Shown here: positions 6,044 through 11,049 of the stretch, one piece after another
How positions within the stretch are numbered: position 1 is the stretch's first letter
Layout of the letters: each line of letters begins with the position of its first letter
Source: Clostridia bacterium
GTDB lineage: Bacteria > Bacillota_A > Clostridia > Oscillospirales > CAG-272
Reading direction: 5' to 3'
Assembly: GCA_017472105.1 (NCBI GenBank)
Contig: JAFUQY010000313.1
Location: forward strand, 1 to 11,049
Length of the DNA: 11,049 nucleotides
Translations under genes and position numbers: made by a program
The notes under the pieces: model-generated
The model's database searches: none
Told to the model about the DNA's origin: nothing
What the model saw: only the letters and a program-made list of their open reading frames with translations

Positions 6044-7390
6044 TTATTTTCTGTCCGGAATCCGGTCAAGCACCTTTTTGTACGGCATCAGCATACCCTC
6101 AGTCATCCTGCCGCCGAGCTTCTTTTTCAGCTTTTCGCTGGACATCATCGCACCCACCGCGTACATGCCGATCATGGTGCCGGGCTTTTTCTGCGGGAAA
6201 TCGTACTGACCGTGCTCCTTGTAGAACCGGTGATCCGCCTTCATCATGCCCTGCATCAGCCAGATCAGGTCGCGGAAAATCTTCATGCCGCCCACGCCGT
6301 AGAAGTTCTGCGGAGGAACGTACCCGTGGTCAAGCGCCCAGCAGAGCGTTTTTGCCATTTTGTCGATTTCATGATCGGGGCTGACTTCATCGGTCGCCGT
6401 GCCCGCAAGGAAGTTCTGTCCGACCTCGGCGCGTCCTTCCACGATCATCTGCAAATTGAATTCCTTCGCGTACGGGCCGCTGATGAGGTATCCGACCGGC
6501 ATTCCCATCGTCACGGTGCGGTGTCCGTTGCAGAACTGGCGGTCGTCGTACATCTTGAAGCGCGCGCCCATGGAGTGATCCTTCACCGTGAAGGCATACA
6601 CAATGGCGTCCGCGGTCTGAAGATTGCTGCGCAGGAAATCATCGAATCCGTCGGTGTAGACGCACTTTCCGTCAGCGGCACAGTTGAAGCATCCGAGACA
6701 TCCGCCGCGGAACGGGTATTCCCGGAGATTCACGACGCGCACGGCACGCTCACACACTGCCGCAAAGCGCGCAATCATGCTCCGCAGCTGGATATCCTCC
6801 TCGGCGTAATCCGCAACCACGACGATATCGCCCGGCTTTTCTTCAAAATTCACCGGAACGCTGACGGGCGCGGGTTCAAATTCGGGCTGTTTTTCCGGCA
6901 GTGCCTCGTACACGTCATTTTTCACGCACCAGACGGCGTAATTCCAGAAATCGCGCGCTTCTTTTCTGCCCTTTTCGGAAAGCAGGTCGTCCATGTCAGC
7001 GGAAAGCCCGCGGATGAACTTCATGCCCATATCCTGACAGTTGTCCTGAATGTACCGGTGCGCGGTCACGTCGTAGAAATGCTTGGACGTCGTGATCTGA
7101 GTCGCAAATTTCCCGGACAGGTCAACATCGGACGCTTTCACCAGCTCAATGAACCGGTGAAGCTGGGACGGCGCGATAAAGGTATAGACCGGATACGAAA
7201 ACAGGATCATGTCAGCACGTTCAAGCGCATCGCGGGCAGGTGAAAAATCGCGCTCCAGTGCCTTGATCCGCTGTCCGGCGTGAAGAATTTCGAAAGTATG
7301 ATGACGGCAGCATTTGCCGATGTAATGCACGGTCTGTAAGGTGACGCTGTTCTCACCCTTGGGACTTCCGTTGATGACGAGAATGTTCAT
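6044..7390 (-). CDS. Double flavodoxin-like NAD(P)H-dependent oxidoreductase
   Basis: A 448-residue soluble protein starting at ATG 7390-7388, with GAGGAG (7402-7397) 6 nt upstream. The first domain, residues 1-160, is a flavodoxin-like fold: MNILVINGSPKGENS is the FMN phosphate loop and FSYPVYTFIAPSQLHRFIE the second FMN contact. Residues 185-355 resemble a second such domain of the iron-sulfur flavoprotein/NADPH-FMN reductase type, with CLGCFNCAADGKC (Cys231, 234, 237, 243), but it lacks a recognisable GSP loop (VVADYAEEDIQLRS in its place). Residues 360-448 are helical and lysine-rich. Single-domain relatives are usually about 180-270 residues, so this appears to be a fusion or internal duplication. 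It probably transfers electrons from NAD(P)H through FMN and perhaps an Fe-S or disulfide centre. It is the first gene of an operon with pnuC. The substrate is unknown. Confidence 0.82.
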   Translation of the reverse strand: MNILVINGSPKGENSVTLQTVHYIGKCCRHHTFEILHAGQRIKALERDFSPARDALERADMILFSYPVYTFIAPSQLHRFIELVKASDVDLSGKFATQITTSKHFYDVTAHRYIQDNCQDMGMKFIRGLSADMDDLLSEKGRKEARDFWNYAVWCVKNDVYEALPEKQPEFEPAPVSVPVNFEEKPGDIVVVADYAEEDIQLRSMIARFAAVCERAVRVVNLREYPFRGGCLGCFNCAADGKCVYTDGFDDFLRSNLQTADAIVYAFTVKDHSMGARFKMYDDRQFCNGHRTVTMGMPVGYLISGPYAKEFNLQMIVEGRAEVGQNFLAGTATDEVSPDHEIDKMAKTLCWALDHGYVPPQNFYGVGGMKIFRDLIWLMQGMMKADHRFYKEHGQYDFPQKKPGTMIGMYAVGAMMSSEKLKKKLGGRMTEGMLMPYKKVLDRIPDRK

Positions 7391-7416
7391 GTTCTGCTCC
7401 TCGGTGAATTATTTTA

Positions 7417-7597
7417 CTGCCTTTAGGCAGCACCGCACAGTTCTGGTGGTGCAATTGCGCCGTCAGGTTTTTCGTCAGGTTAAACAAGCCGAGGAAGCAA
7501 GAGCGACTCCTCTGCTGACGAGGTTTGTGACACATGACGGAAAAGATGCAAGCAAGTGTGCCGCCAAGGCGTTAGCCGGGAATTGTGCGGTGCTGCC
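7417..7597. repeat. Long imperfect palindrome with 18-bp terminal inverted repeats (MITE-like or structured leader)
   Basis: GGCAGCACCGCACAGTTC (7426-7443) is repeated inverted as GAATTGTGCGGTGCTGCC (7580-7597) with one mismatch. Nested within are CCGTCA/TGACGG (7460-7465 and 7535-7540), CGTCAG/CTGACG (7473-7478 and 7515-7520) and GAGGA/TCCTC (7491-7495 and 7508-7512), so the whole region can fold as one long hairpin. At the left edge CTGCC-TTTA-GGCAG (7417-7430) forms a competing small hairpin that uses the same GGCAG. No protein is encoded. The region lies between a sigma-A promoter (7601-7629) and the ribosome-binding site of the flavodoxin-pnuC operon, so it would be transcribed as leader RNA. 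No convincing target-site duplication was found. Together with its flanks it accounts for the 281-nt gene-free gap 7391-7671. Confidence 0.75.
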
Positions 7598-7600
7598 ATA

Positions 7601-7629
7601 ATTATAGCCCATTCCGTCCGAAATTGCAA
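7601..7629 (-). promoter_or_regulatory. Sigma-A promoter of the flavodoxin-pnuC operon
   Basis: On the minus strand, TTGCAA (7629-7624), a 17-nt spacer, then TATAAT (7606-7601). The predicted start near 7594 falls inside the right inverted repeat of the adjacent palindrome, giving a leader of roughly 200 nt before the ATG at 7390. Confidence 0.8.
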
Positions 7630-7671
7630 GACAGACAATCCGATTTATGCAGGCAGAACCGTGAATCCGTA

Positions 7672-8571
7672 TCAGCGGAACAAATCCCGGTATTCTTCGG
7701 CGAGAAAATCGTCAAACACCTCCGTCTCAACCGTGAAAAACGGCGTTCCCATGTATCCGGGCGCAATTTCGTATTCGTCAAAGGGAATCATCAGGTTTCC
7801 GTCGGGCGTCAGGATGAAATCGTGCTCACCGTCGAGCGCAAGTCCGCCGAATCCGGCTTCATCCGGCTCGTACCAGTAGGTCAGATTCCCGTCCGCCGCC
7901 ATTTCCGCACGCATTTGCCGAGTCAGAGCCTCTTCCAGTGCGTCAATCCATCCGTCATCTTCAAACAAGTCTCCAAGCCGGATCTGCTGTCCGCTTTCCC
8001 GGTCGATGTGGTAATACCGGTATGTCACAGCCGAGCCCGCCGCCGTTTCCGATATGCAGAGCCGCAGAGTGAACCACCGCTCCGTGTTCAGCACCGTATC
8101 GTAGGCGATGTTCAGAGAGCCGTGTCCGTCCGGGCTGCTGATCTCCACTTCCTTGCAGAAGGCTTCCACAAGCATTTCGGTAAGCTCCGCGGTGTCCCGG
8201 TTGATCTCTTCCGCACCGTTCCCTTTTTCCTTTATCATAGGCACTTCGACATCCAGTTCATGTCCGCCGTCATCCAGAAAATACGACCGTACCGTGACCA
8301 CGCGGACAAAATCGCCGATCAGCGGGACTTTCCCGAGCGTTTCGGCATAAGCGCTGCTCACATTCGGCAGAACAATCAGCATCGCAAAGACGAACACCGC
8401 CGCATATGCCGCAATCCGCCTCACATACAGTGACGTCATCTGCCGTGCTCCCGTTTTTCCGCGCTCCGGGAGGGATGACAGCACCGCGTCCACCCGTTCC
8501 CGTGCACTGTCCGGAAGGTCACGGCGCTCCTCTGCCGCCAGTTTTTTCAAAGTTCTGTCAAATTCACTCAT
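7672..8571 (-). CDS. rsiV: RsiV-like membrane-anchored anti-sigma factor (DUF3298-type)
   Basis: A 299-residue protein starting at ATG 8571-8569, with GGAGGA (8586-8581) 9 nt upstream. The ATG overlaps the sigma gene stop as ATGA, which couples their synthesis. Residues 1-50 are a hydrophilic cytoplasmic part expected to hold the sigma factor. Residues about 53-70 are a single transmembrane helix (IAAYAAVFVFAMLIVLP). It is followed by SSAYA-ETLG, a signal-peptidase-like Ala-Tyr-Ala site at residues 74-76. The outer part, about 80-299, has hallmarks of DUF3298/RsiV: YYHIDRESGQQIRLGDLFED, then LTPDGNLMIPFDEYEIAPG and a terminal PFFTVETE segment. In Bacillus subtilis RsiV binds lysozyme, is cleaved by signal peptidase and then by RasP, and frees SigV. 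The same mechanism here is inference. No clear terminator follows. Confidence 0.85.
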   Translation of the reverse strand: MSEFDRTLKKLAAEERRDLPDSARERVDAVLSSLPERGKTGARQMTSLYVRRIAAYAAVFVFAMLIVLPNVSSAYAETLGKVPLIGDFVRVVTVRSYFLDDGGHELDVEVPMIKEKGNGAEEINRDTAELTEMLVEAFCKEVEISSPDGHGSLNIAYDTVLNTERWFTLRLCISETAAGSAVTYRYYHIDRESGQQIRLGDLFEDDGWIDALEEALTRQMRAEMAADGNLTYWYEPDEAGFGGLALDGEHDFILTPDGNLMIPFDEYEIAPGYMGTPFFTVETEVFDDFLAEEYRDLFR

Positions 8572-9053
8572 CTGTGAAAATCCTCCTCACTCAGCATCTC
8601 TTTCAGCTGTTTCCGCGCACGGTAGAGATACTGCCTCACCGTCACAGTCGGCACGCTCATGATCCGCGCGATGCTCTCCGTCGGCAGATCCTCGTAGTAG
8701 AACAGCGTCACCGCAGTCCGGTACGGCAGCTTCAGCCGGTTCACAGCCTCGCGCAGCACCAGCTTTTCCTCCGCATTTTCGCAGTCGCGCATCGGAATCT
8801 GTGCCGCTTCTTCCAGACACACCGTGTCATGCCGTTTCCGGATCATATCAACCGCTGTATTGTGAACAATCCGCAGAATCCATGTTTTGAACACCGTCAC
8901 GTCCCGCAGTTCATTCAGCCGGGAATACGCTCTCAGAATACCGTCACCCATGGCGTCACAGGCGTCCGTTTCGTTCCGCAGAACCGCAAACGCCACGGAA
9001 TACATCAGCCGCTCATACTCCCGGACGCGCTCGCCGAATTCGTCTCTGTCCAT
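8568..9053 (-). CDS. sigV: ECF RNA polymerase sigma factor, SigV-like
   Basis: A 161-residue protein. The start is ATG 9053-9051, chosen over the in-frame ATG at 9080 because AAAGGAG (9067-9061) lies 7 nt upstream and the predicted transcript begins near 9080. Residues about 8-75 are region 2 (EYERLMYSVAFAVLRN, DACDAMGDGILRAY, FKTWILRIVHNTAVDMIRKR). Residues about 105-155 are region 4 with its helix-turn-helix (LKLPYRTAVTLFYYEDLPTESIARIM, TVTVRQYLYRARKQLKEML). The length is typical of an ECF sigma. It directs RNA polymerase to envelope-stress promoters and is held inactive by the RsiV-like product of the overlapping downstream gene. The SigV name rests on that pairing and the short length; other ECF subgroups with DUF3298 partners exist. 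Confidence 0.88.
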   Translation of the reverse strand: MDRDEFGERVREYERLMYSVAFAVLRNETDACDAMGDGILRAYSRLNELRDVTVFKTWILRIVHNTAVDMIRKRHDTVCLEEAAQIPMRDCENAEEKLVLREAVNRLKLPYRTAVTLFYYEDLPTESIARIMSVPTVTVRQYLYRARKQLKEMLSEEDFHR

Positions 9054-9084
9054 CAGTCCGCTCCTTTCACTGTCATTCATGTAT

Positions 9085-9113
9085 CAGACGTTTCGGCAAC
9101 ACAAAAAGTTACA
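9085..9113 (-). promoter_or_regulatory. ECF-sigma-type autoregulatory promoter of the sigV-rsiV operon
   Basis: On the minus strand, TGTAACTTTTT (9113-9103) matches ECF -35 elements and CGTCTGAT (9090-9083) matches ECF -10 elements, with 17 nt between AACT and GTC. The predicted start near 9080 leaves about 27 nt before the ATG at 9053. ECF operons of this kind are normally transcribed by their own sigma factor. Confidence 0.8.
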
Positions 9114-9179
9114 GCTTTTTCAATATTTTTCTCCGCAACCGCCGCAACCGATAGTTGAATTTTTCCAAGTACACCTCCA

Positions 9180-9208
9180 TTGCAATGTGCCGCCGTCTCT
9201 GCTATAAT
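9180..9208 (+). promoter_or_regulatory. Sigma-A promoter of the second XRE gene
   Basis: TTGCAA (9180-9185), a 17-nt spacer, then TATAAT (9203-9208), with TGC directly before the -10 (extended -10). The predicted start is near 9215. The promoter is divergent from the sigV-rsiV promoter about 70 bp away. Confidence 0.88.
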
Positions 9209-9215
9209 GAAGCCA

Positions 9216-9237
9216 GTGATCACGAGCGAACCGGTTC
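9216..9237. promoter_or_regulatory. Candidate operator(s) of the second XRE gene
   Basis: Two perfect palindromes lie right after the predicted transcription start: GTGATCAC (9216-9223) and GAACCGGTTC (9228-9237). The 10-bp one occupies a position comparable to ACGGTACCGT in front of the other XRE gene. An autoregulatory site is plausible, but this is positional inference. Confidence 0.45.
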
Positions 9238-9263
9238 CATCCAAAAAGCGAAAGGAACGAATC

Positions 9264-10286
9264 ATGGAAAACATCAATCTCGGCGGAACCATCCGTCTTC
9301 TCCGAAAGAAAAAAGGCATCACGCAGGAAGCGCTCGCACAGGCAATCGGCGTCAGTGCACAGGCGGTCTCCAAGTGGGAAATGAACGCGTCATACCCGGA
9401 TATGGCGCTGATTCCGGTACTGGCAGGGTATTTTGAAGTCACCCTCGACACCCTTTTCGGCTACGACATGGCGGAAGTGAAAAAGAGCATTCAGAACATC
9501 ATCGACGGCGCGCGTCCGTATTTCTTCGACGACACTGCACGGTACGCGGAAACGATGAAAGCCGCGCTCAGAGACCATCCGGGCAATGAAGACCTGCTCT
9601 GTGCCCTGCTCGATGCGTACGAATACGACCTCAGAGAACGGAAAATCACCGATCATCTTGAGGATATGGTGGAATTATCCCTGAAAATCATCAGCGAAAG
9701 CGGGGATTTCGTGAAGGTCTGCTCCGTGAAGGACACCCTTGCGGCGGCGTATCTTGCCATGGACCGCTACGATGACGCGAAGGAAGTGCTTGAGAGTCTC
9801 CCGGACGCCTTTGACACCAAAGACGACGTGATGTCGTTCCGGCTGAAAGGCAAGGACAAAATGGACGCCTCGGTCTGGTCGCGGTGCCATCATCTCCAGA
9901 AGCTGTATCAGGCATGTCTCGAGGAAGGCGACTGCTGGCTCTCCGTCATCGGCACGGATCTGTACCCGAACTGCGACAAGGTCAGCGAAGCTCTGCGGTG
10001 CTACAACCGGGGTGAGGCCGTTCTGACCGCGTTCATTCTCGACGAATACGAGGGCGAGGACAAGTACATGTGGGCGGGCATGCAGACGTTCCACTACATC
10101 TTCCGTCAGCGCAAGGCGGCATGCTACAAGAAAATGGGCAGAATCTCCGAATGCGAAGCGGAAATTGAGGAAGCCTACCGCATCGTCAGCACATCGTGGC
10201 ATGATTTTGAGGAATGCCGGGATGAAATCATGGGACCGTTCAACCGGTACCTGCGGGATTATGACCTTGGCGAGTATGTGAAGTGA
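9264..10286 (+). CDS. XRE-family transcriptional regulator with TPR-like C-terminal domain
   Basis: A 340-residue protein starting at ATG 9264, with AAAGGA (9251-9256) 7 nt upstream; the in-frame ATG at 9209 (extended frame from 9180) overlaps the promoter and lacks a ribosome-binding site. Residues 5-65 are a Cro/CI-type helix-turn-helix (ITQEALAQAIGVSAQAVSKWE, YPDMALIPVLAGYFEVTLDTLFG), closely similar to the regulator at 2290-3444. The remaining 275 residues are helical and soluble, with repeat-like stretches such as DTLAAAYLAMDRYDDAKEVLESL and RKAACYKKMGRISECEAEIEEAYRI that look like TPR units. The N-terminal domain should bind DNA; the rest may sense a peptide, ligand or partner. It is divergent from sigV-rsiV and lies upstream of the lipoprotein gene at 10381, either of which could be its target. 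No terminator is evident after it. Confidence 0.88.
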   Translation: MENINLGGTIRLLRKKKGITQEALAQAIGVSAQAVSKWEMNASYPDMALIPVLAGYFEVTLDTLFGYDMAEVKKSIQNIIDGARPYFFDDTARYAETMKAALRDHPGNEDLLCALLDAYEYDLRERKITDHLEDMVELSLKIISESGDFVKVCSVKDTLAAAYLAMDRYDDAKEVLESLPDAFDTKDDVMSFRLKGKDKMDASVWSRCHHLQKLYQACLEEGDCWLSVIGTDLYPNCDKVSEALRCYNRGEAVLTAFILDEYEGEDKYMWAGMQTFHYIFRQRKAACYKKMGRISECEAEIEEAYRIVSTSWHDFEECRDEIMGPFNRYLRDYDLGEYVK

Positions 10287-10305
10287 CAAAAGCCATCGTT
10301 TACCC

Positions 10306-10334
10306 TTGACAAAATTACATTAGTCATGTATAAT
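10306..10334 (+). promoter_or_regulatory. Strong sigma-A promoter of the lipoprotein gene
   Basis: Consensus TTGACA (10306-10311), a 17-nt spacer, then consensus TATAAT (10329-10334); an overlapping second TATAAT lies at 10334-10339. The start is expected near 10341. Such a perfect promoter usually implies high expression unless it is repressed, which fits the dyads that overlap it. Confidence 0.92.
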
Positions 10335-10357
10335 ATAATTGACAACATTTCAAATGT
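10316..10357. promoter_or_regulatory. Paired operator-like dyads (ACAT-N5-ATGT, two copies)
   Basis: Site 1 is TACAT-TAGTC-ATGTA (10316-10330) in the promoter spacer, touching the -10. Site 2 is ACATTT-C-AAATGT (10345-10357), just after the predicted start. Both contain ACAT-N5-ATGT and their centres are 28 bp apart. In addition, the outer segments AAAATTACATT (10311-10321) and AATGTAATTTT (10353-10363) are perfect inverted repeats. This is the layout expected for two repressor dimers blocking a strong promoter. The regulator is not identified. Confidence 0.65.
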
Positions 10358-10380
10358 AATTTTCAGAGGGAGATACGGCG

Positions 10381-11046
10381 ATGAAACAACGGTGGATTTT
10401 ATGGATTCTTCTGCTCAGCGTATTTCTGACCGCCTGCACAGGAAACAAATCCGGAAGTGAGAAGCCGGTCAGCATCCGGGATGCGCTGCAAATCAGGGCG
10501 TACGCGTATCACCGGGAGACGAACAGCTACACACCGACAACGCTTGAACTGAACGAGCCAATTATCCTCCGCATGGGAGGCAGCGGTATGAACAACCTCA
10601 ACCTCCAGTTCTGCTTCGAGGGCGGTGTCTGCGAGGTCATATCGGATGATGAGGACATCCAGCTCTCCATCGGCACGGACGGAAGCTACTGGGCAGAGGG
10701 CGATCTCGGAGACTACCGCACCTACGGCTTCTCGTTCACGGTCGGGCATGAGGGATATATAACCGCTTACCCGGTTGCAATTCACAAGGGCTGGTTTTCA
10801 AGCGGTGCACAGCCGGAGCTTGCCATGGAATACGATGCGACCCATTACACGCACAACGTCGGACGGGAGTATTACATAACCGTGAAGGCGAAGGACTTTG
10901 ATACCACCATGATCACCGCACGGCTCAGACTGGTGCAGATCTCGGACAGCTACACGGCACAGGAAGACTACCGCGGCGACTTCACAATCGAGCTGATTTC
11001 CTACGAATACAGCGACATGTACGCCATCATGGAGGCGGAACAGTAA
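10381..11046 (+). CDS. Small secreted lipoprotein of unknown function
   Basis: A 221-residue protein starting at ATG 10381, with GAGGGAG (10366-10372) 8 nt upstream. The N-terminus MKQRW, a hydrophobic stretch and the lipobox Leu-Thr-Ala-Cys at 16-19 mark a type II signal peptide, so Cys19 would be lipidated and the protein anchored outside the membrane. The mature part begins with a Ser/Lys/Gly linker (TGNKSGSEKP) and appears beta-rich (LQFCFEGGVCEVI, YGFSFTVGHEGYITAYPVAI, EYYITVKAKDF, ITARLRLVQI), suggestive of one or two beta-sandwich domains. I recognise no catalytic motif or named family. The gene ends in TAA at 11044-11046, three bases before the window edge, so any downstream partner is not visible. 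Two Cys (about 77 and 83) could form a small disulfide. Confidence 0.85.
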   Translation: MKQRWILWILLLSVFLTACTGNKSGSEKPVSIRDALQIRAYAYHRETNSYTPTTLELNEPIILRMGGSGMNNLNLQFCFEGGVCEVISDDEDIQLSIGTDGSYWAEGDLGDYRTYGFSFTVGHEGYITAYPVAIHKGWFSSGAQPELAMEYDATHYTHNVGREYYITVKAKDFDTTMITARLRLVQISDSYTAQEDYRGDFTIELISYEYSDMYAIMEAEQ

Positions 11047-11049
11047 AAA

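Noticed and set aside
5351..7243. Plus-strand open frame (630 codons) opposite pnuC and the flavodoxin gene
   Set aside because: Spans two well-supported minus-strand genes and their junction, has no RBS, and its composition is typical of antisense frames.
7417..7597. Insertion sequence or intact transposon
   Set aside because: Too short for a transposase, no coding capacity and no convincing target-site duplication; kept only as a MITE-like or leader palindrome.
7391..7600. Known NAD+-sensing riboswitch in the pnuC operon leader
   Set aside because: The leader is about 200 nt and dominated by one long nested palindrome; I could not recognise a known NAD+ riboswitch core. An Infernal search against Rfam would settle it.
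7598..7671. Terminator for rsiV
   Set aside because: No stem followed by a T-tract is visible between the rsiV stop and the operon promoter; read-through into the flavodoxin operon is possible.
9054..9080. Upstream ATG at 9080 as start of the SigV-like gene
   Set aside because: It would lie at or before the predicted transcription start and has no RBS, whereas ATG 9053 has AAAGGAG at 7 nt.

Overview
The window looks like a chromosomal segment of a moderately GC-rich anaerobic Firmicute, most likely a gut-type Clostridia member near Oscillospirales/Ruminococcaceae. This rests on a BspA-type leucine-rich-repeat surface protein ending in a dockerin, two ECF sigma factors (one paired with an RsiV-type anti-sigma), strong GGAGG ribosome-binding sites and sigma-A promoters. 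No tRNA, rRNA, CRISPR, integrase or transposase gene was seen. The taxonomic placement is inference from gene content.

Layout. (1) 1-273: C-terminal end of an AAA/ABC-type ATPase running in from the left. (2) 357-2231, plus strand: secreted protein with signal peptide, LRR array, two Ig-like domains and dockerin, closed by a clear hairpin terminator. (3) 2290-5211, minus strand: an ECF sigma factor with a roughly 370-residue C-terminal extension, followed downstream by an XRE-family regulator that has its own promoter. (4) 5357-7390, minus strand: a two-gene operon of a double flavodoxin-like oxidoreductase and a PnuC-like transporter. It ends in a terminator and is preceded by a roughly 180-bp imperfect palindrome that lies between a good promoter and the ribosome-binding site. 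(5) 7672-9053, minus strand: a SigV/RsiV-like sigma/anti-sigma pair with an ATGA overlap. (6) 9264-10286, plus strand, divergent: a second XRE regulator of the same architecture as the first. (7) 10381-11046, plus strand: a small lipoprotein behind a strong promoter that carries two matching dyads.

How it fits together. The segment is dominated by envelope-sensing and regulatory genes. Both ECF genes are preceded by the same kind of ECF promoter (AAC, then GTC, 17-nt spacer after AAC[C/T]), which suggests autoregulation or cross-regulation. Both XRE genes and the flavodoxin/pnuC operon carry TTGCAA-N17-TATAAT promoters, and each XRE promoter has a perfect 10-bp palindrome just downstream of the expected transcription start. 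The likely NAD-precursor importer sits with a flavoprotein that would be expected to use NAD(P)H. The least explained items are the palindromic leader/element at 7417-7597, the sigma factor with its long soluble tail, and the paired ACAT-N5-ATGT dyads at the lipoprotein promoter.
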